A stretch of 64,000 nucleotides of DNA from Hyphococcus lacteus (GTDB taxonomy: Bacteria > Pseudomonadota > Alphaproteobacteria > Caulobacterales > Parvularculaceae). This document shows, one piece after another, positions 61,907 through 64,000 of the stretch (positions are counted from its first letter, which is position 1; each line of letters opens with the position of its first letter). The position numbers and the translations under genes were made by a program. The notes beneath the pieces were generated by a model. That model was not told where the DNA came from and did no database searches. It saw nothing but the letters and a program-made list of their open reading frames with translations. The stretch spans positions 868,001 to 932,000 of the forward strand of contig NZ_JBEHZE010000001.1 of the NCBI RefSeq assembly GCF_041058985.1. The letters are read 5' to 3'.

Positions 61907-63190
61907 ATGACATCCGAAGTCGTGTTAATGAACCGCCAGGCGGTGGCAATGGCGGCCGATAGCGCCGTTACCATTTCTGGTGACCGCTATCTAAAAACCT
62001 ATCAATCGGTCGATAAGGTCTTCCCGCTGGTGGATAATCAGCCGGTTGCTGTGATGATTTATAATAACGCTGAGATCATGTCGACGCCGTGGGAGACGGT
62101 GATCTCGCTATATCGAGAACAGGCCAGCGGGCGCTCGCTCGATACCGTTGCGGCGTATGCCGAAGATTTTATGGAATTCCTTTCAGGGAATCCTGACCTT
62201 TTTCCGGCGGAACATCAGGACACAGAATTCTTTAAAGTTGTTGCCGTTGTCTTTACTGTGCTCGCCGAAGAGTTCGATCATCAAGTTCAGCAATTTTCCC
62301 AATCACGTCAAGGTAATGTGCGTGATCATATTTCCGCGATTTTTGAATTCGTGGTGGGTCAGCTGCACACAGACTATATGCGCTGTCCGGACGATAGCCC
62401 GCGCGGCGACCTGCCGTGCTTTCCAAAGGGGATGAGCGAGCAGATCCGGCGGCGGTATGGTAATGAGATTGATCAGCTTATCGGTAGCCTGCAAGTGTCA
62501 TTAAAGAATGAGTATCCGGGTCTCGCGATCTCGGAAGATACGCGCAGCCGTTTGCGAGAGATTGCAGTTCAGGCCGTGGTAAAAGATGCGTTCTTTGAGC
62601 ATTATACGGGTGTTGTTTTTGCGGGCTTTGGTTCCCGTGAGAAATTTCCGTCCATGCGTTCTTATCTCGCGTCGAGCGTCATTCTCGGGATTTTGAAACG
62701 TAAACGTGACCGTCAGGCAGACATTGGCGCTGATTCTGGACCGGTGTTTCAGCCATTTGCACAAGACCGGATGATCCGAACATTCCTAACCGGGATGGAT
62801 CAATATTTACGGATGTTTGTGTATTCGGAATCGTTAAAGCTTTCGATGGGGCTGGTGTCTGATATCGTCGGTCGCACGCCGAATTTATCGGATGCGCAAC
62901 GCAACGCAATTTTCCGTGACTACAGCGAGAATAACCTTGGCGTTGCTTTGAACGAATTTTTCCGTTCGATTGATAATTATCAGTATGCGGTTCACACGCG
63001 GCCAATATTGCGCGCCATCAATTCATTGCCGAAAAAAGAGCTTGGTGAAACTGCGGCGTCGTTGATTAAACTCAATTCATTCCAGCAAAAAGTGATGCAC
63101 TCGGTCGAGACTGTCGGCGGCCCTATCGATGTGGCGGTGATCACACGTAATGGCGGGCTGGAATGGAAACGCGAAAAGCCGGATCTTTAG
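61907..63190 (+). CDS. Proteasome-fold (Ntn-hydrolase-like) protein, 427 aa
   Basis: No exact family recognised. The N-terminus after the initiator Met reads TSEVVLMNRQAVAMAADSAV; numbering Thr as 1 puts Asp at 17 within AADS, as in proteasome beta subunits, and Lys at 36 in SVDKVFPLV, the place of Lys33 (compare HslV here: Thr1, Asp17, Lys33). AVMIYNNAEIMSTPWETVIS resembles the beta-subunit helix with FWE. The rest, about 350 residues, is helical and polar, far longer than a beta subunit, with a basic patch GILKRKRDRQ and a beta-like end (PIDVAVITRNGGLEW). It leads an operon with a 147-residue protein, 9 bp downstream. Confidence 0.6.
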   Translation: MTSEVVLMNRQAVAMAADSAVTISGDRYLKTYQSVDKVFPLVDNQPVAVMIYNNAEIMSTPWETVISLYREQASGRSLDTVAAYAEDFMEFLSGNPDLFPAEHQDTEFFKVVAVVFTVLAEEFDHQVQQFSQSRQGNVRDHISAIFEFVVGQLHTDYMRCPDDSPRGDLPCFPKGMSEQIRRRYGNEIDQLIGSLQVSLKNEYPGLAISEDTRSRLREIAVQAVVKDAFFEHYTGVVFAGFGSREKFPSMRSYLASSVILGILKRKRDRQADIGADSGPVFQPFAQDRMIRTFLTGMDQYLRMFVYSESLKLSMGLVSDIVGRTPNLSDAQRNAIFRDYSENNLGVALNEFFRSIDNYQYAVHTRPILRAINSLPKKELGETAASLIKLNSFQQKVMHSVETVGGPIDVAVITRNGGLEWKREKPDL

Positions 63191-63199
63191 GAGCGGGTT

Positions 63200-63643
63200 A
63201 TGAGTGACAGATTAAAACAGATTTGGTCGGGCTTTTCTGGCTCTACAACGCGCCAACTAACGGGGCGCGGGGTTGATAATATCCTCGTTCCCAGCCGTAG
63301 CGATTATGCTGCGACGGACGAGAATTTCCTCCCCGAAAATTTTAGTGCGCCGGCTGATGCTGCGTTCTCTGCCCTGCGCGAAAACTTGGCCCATAAAGAA
63401 AAAAAGTTTGGTGGGAAGAAAAAACGTATGAGCCATAAGCCGAGCAACATGCCGTCAGAGGCCGAAGACTTTGTGGCGGCTACAGCATTCTCTGCATCGG
63501 GCGATGATTTGATCCGTGGGCTCCGTGCGACGGCTTTGCGGGTTGAGCGTCCAGATATTGATTATAGTGCTTATCTTGCATCGGACGAGGGCAAGGCTGT
63601 TTTCAAAAAATACAAAAAAAAGAAGCGGTTTGGTTTCTTTTAG
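63200..63643 (+). CDS. Hypothetical protein with Lys-rich tail, 147 aa
   Basis: Follows the proteasome-like gene by 9 bp. It has no signal peptide or membrane segment. Ser/Thr/Asn-rich low-complexity stretches, a basic patch (HKEKKFGGKKKRMSHK, about 71-86) and a basic, aromatic end (FKKYKKKKRFGFF) suggest disordered parts that bind nucleic acid, membrane or a partner. An acidic helix (SEAEDFVAATAFSASGDDLIRGLRATAL) lies between them. Family unknown; context says it works with the previous gene. Confidence 0.65.
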   Translation: MSDRLKQIWSGFSGSTTRQLTGRGVDNILVPSRSDYAATDENFLPENFSAPADAAFSALRENLAHKEKKFGGKKKRMSHKPSNMPSEAEDFVAATAFSASGDDLIRGLRATALRVERPDIDYSAYLASDEGKAVFKKYKKKKRFGFF

Positions 63644-63740
63644 TCGCGTTCTTCGCACCGATCATCGTAGGTTTGTTTGCGCTCGCTTGAAGCGGGGCGA
63701 GCGTCGCGCCATATCTTTTTAGAAATAATGGGAGATATGC

Positions 63741-64000
63741 ATGATCATAACGACTACCGACGGGGTTCCGGGCCGCGAGATTTCAACCAGTGTTGGTGTG
63801 GTGGCCGGCGAGGCGATTTTGGGTGTGAATATTTTTCGTGATCTATTCGCGGGTATCACTGATATTTTGGGTGGCCGCTCTAAGGGGTACCAAAAGGCGT
63901 TGCGTGAAGCGCGCGACCACGCGATGCGCGACATGGAAGAAGAAGCCAAACAGCTGGGCGCAGACGCCGTTGTTGGTATCGACATAGACTATGAGGCCGT
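63741..64000 (+). CDS. YbjQ (UPF0145) family protein, partial
   Basis: 86 residues up to the window edge. MIITTTDGVPGREISTSVGVVAGEAILGVNIFRD, GGRSKGYQKALREARDHAM and GADAVVGIDIDYEAV follow the YbjQ family (usual length about 105). These proteins form pentamers of unknown role. GGAG lies 6 nt before the ATG. It is about 100 bp after the 147-residue gene and may share its transcript. Confidence 0.88.
   Translation, partial: MIITTTDGVPGREISTSVGVVAGEAILGVNIFRDLFAGITDILGGRSKGYQKALREARDHAMRDMEEEAKQLGADAVVGIDIDYEA

Noticed and set aside
63660..63700. CGCTCGC/GCGAGCG hairpin before the YbjQ gene as a terminator
   Set aside because: The T run is about 12 bases away from the stem, so it is a weak candidate and the genes may still be cotranscribed.

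Overview
The window looks like a chromosomal segment of a moderate-GC, aerobic alphaproteobacterium. Lineage markers are a CckA-type hybrid kinase, the mnmE-mnmG-rsmG-parA-parB block followed by holA-lptE-leuS, small alphaproteobacterial families (DUF3576, DUF6489, Tim44-like), and three exported proteins with a VPLPA-type CTERM sorting tail. A marine Parvularculales/Hyphomonadales-like organism is my guess; the family is not proven. There is no IS element, prophage, rRNA or CRISPR array. One tRNA (Leu, CAA) is present. Four parS sites next to parAB suggest the window lies close to the replication origin.

Layout. 1-8.6 kb: the 5' part of a cytochrome bd-type oxidase gene, then small metabolic and envelope genes (GST, VOC protein, YceI and GDPD lipoproteins, quinone oxidoreductase, DUF2799 lipoprotein) and a first CTERM protein. 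8.7-20.1 kb: tRNA U34 modification (mnmE, mnmG), rsmG, the ParABS partition system, then holA, lptE, leuS and a DUF3576 lipoprotein on the opposite strand. 20.7-25.8 kb: porin, VOC protein, ThiE-like protein, YggS, an OmpR-type regulator, ArsC-like reductase and patatin. 26-33.3 kb: cckA, dnaQ, secB, fxsA, a Tim44-domain protein, mltA and an Smr protein. 33.3-44.3 kb: an unusual membrane protein with a prephenate-dehydratase-like domain, hslU and hslV separated by a CTERM gene, and a histidine cluster (hisB, hisH, hisA, hisF, hisE) interrupted by small secreted proteins and a CYTH-CHAD protein. 44.3-52 kb: M2 peptidase, coq7, dsbB, exoD, tRNA-Leu, a CTERM gene between two copies of a 41-bp terminator repeat, and a Sel1/beta-helix pair. 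52-58.2 kb: biotin genes (bioF-bioD-tusA against bioA) and a slipin/NfeD operon. 58.3-64 kb: threonine dehydratase, SelO, a tiny membrane ORF, and an operon led by a proteasome-fold (Ntn-hydrolase-like) protein that runs off the right edge with a YbjQ-family gene.

How they work together. Most genes are housekeeping: tRNA decoding, chromosome segregation, replication (delta and epsilon subunits), cell-cycle phosphorelay, envelope biogenesis, histidine and biotin synthesis, and proteolysis. The least explained parts are the proteasome-like operon (61.9-64 kb), the membrane prephenate-dehydratase-like protein (33.3-35.2 kb), the paired small cysteine proteins (39.6-40.1 kb), and the CTERM genes set into otherwise conserved surroundings.
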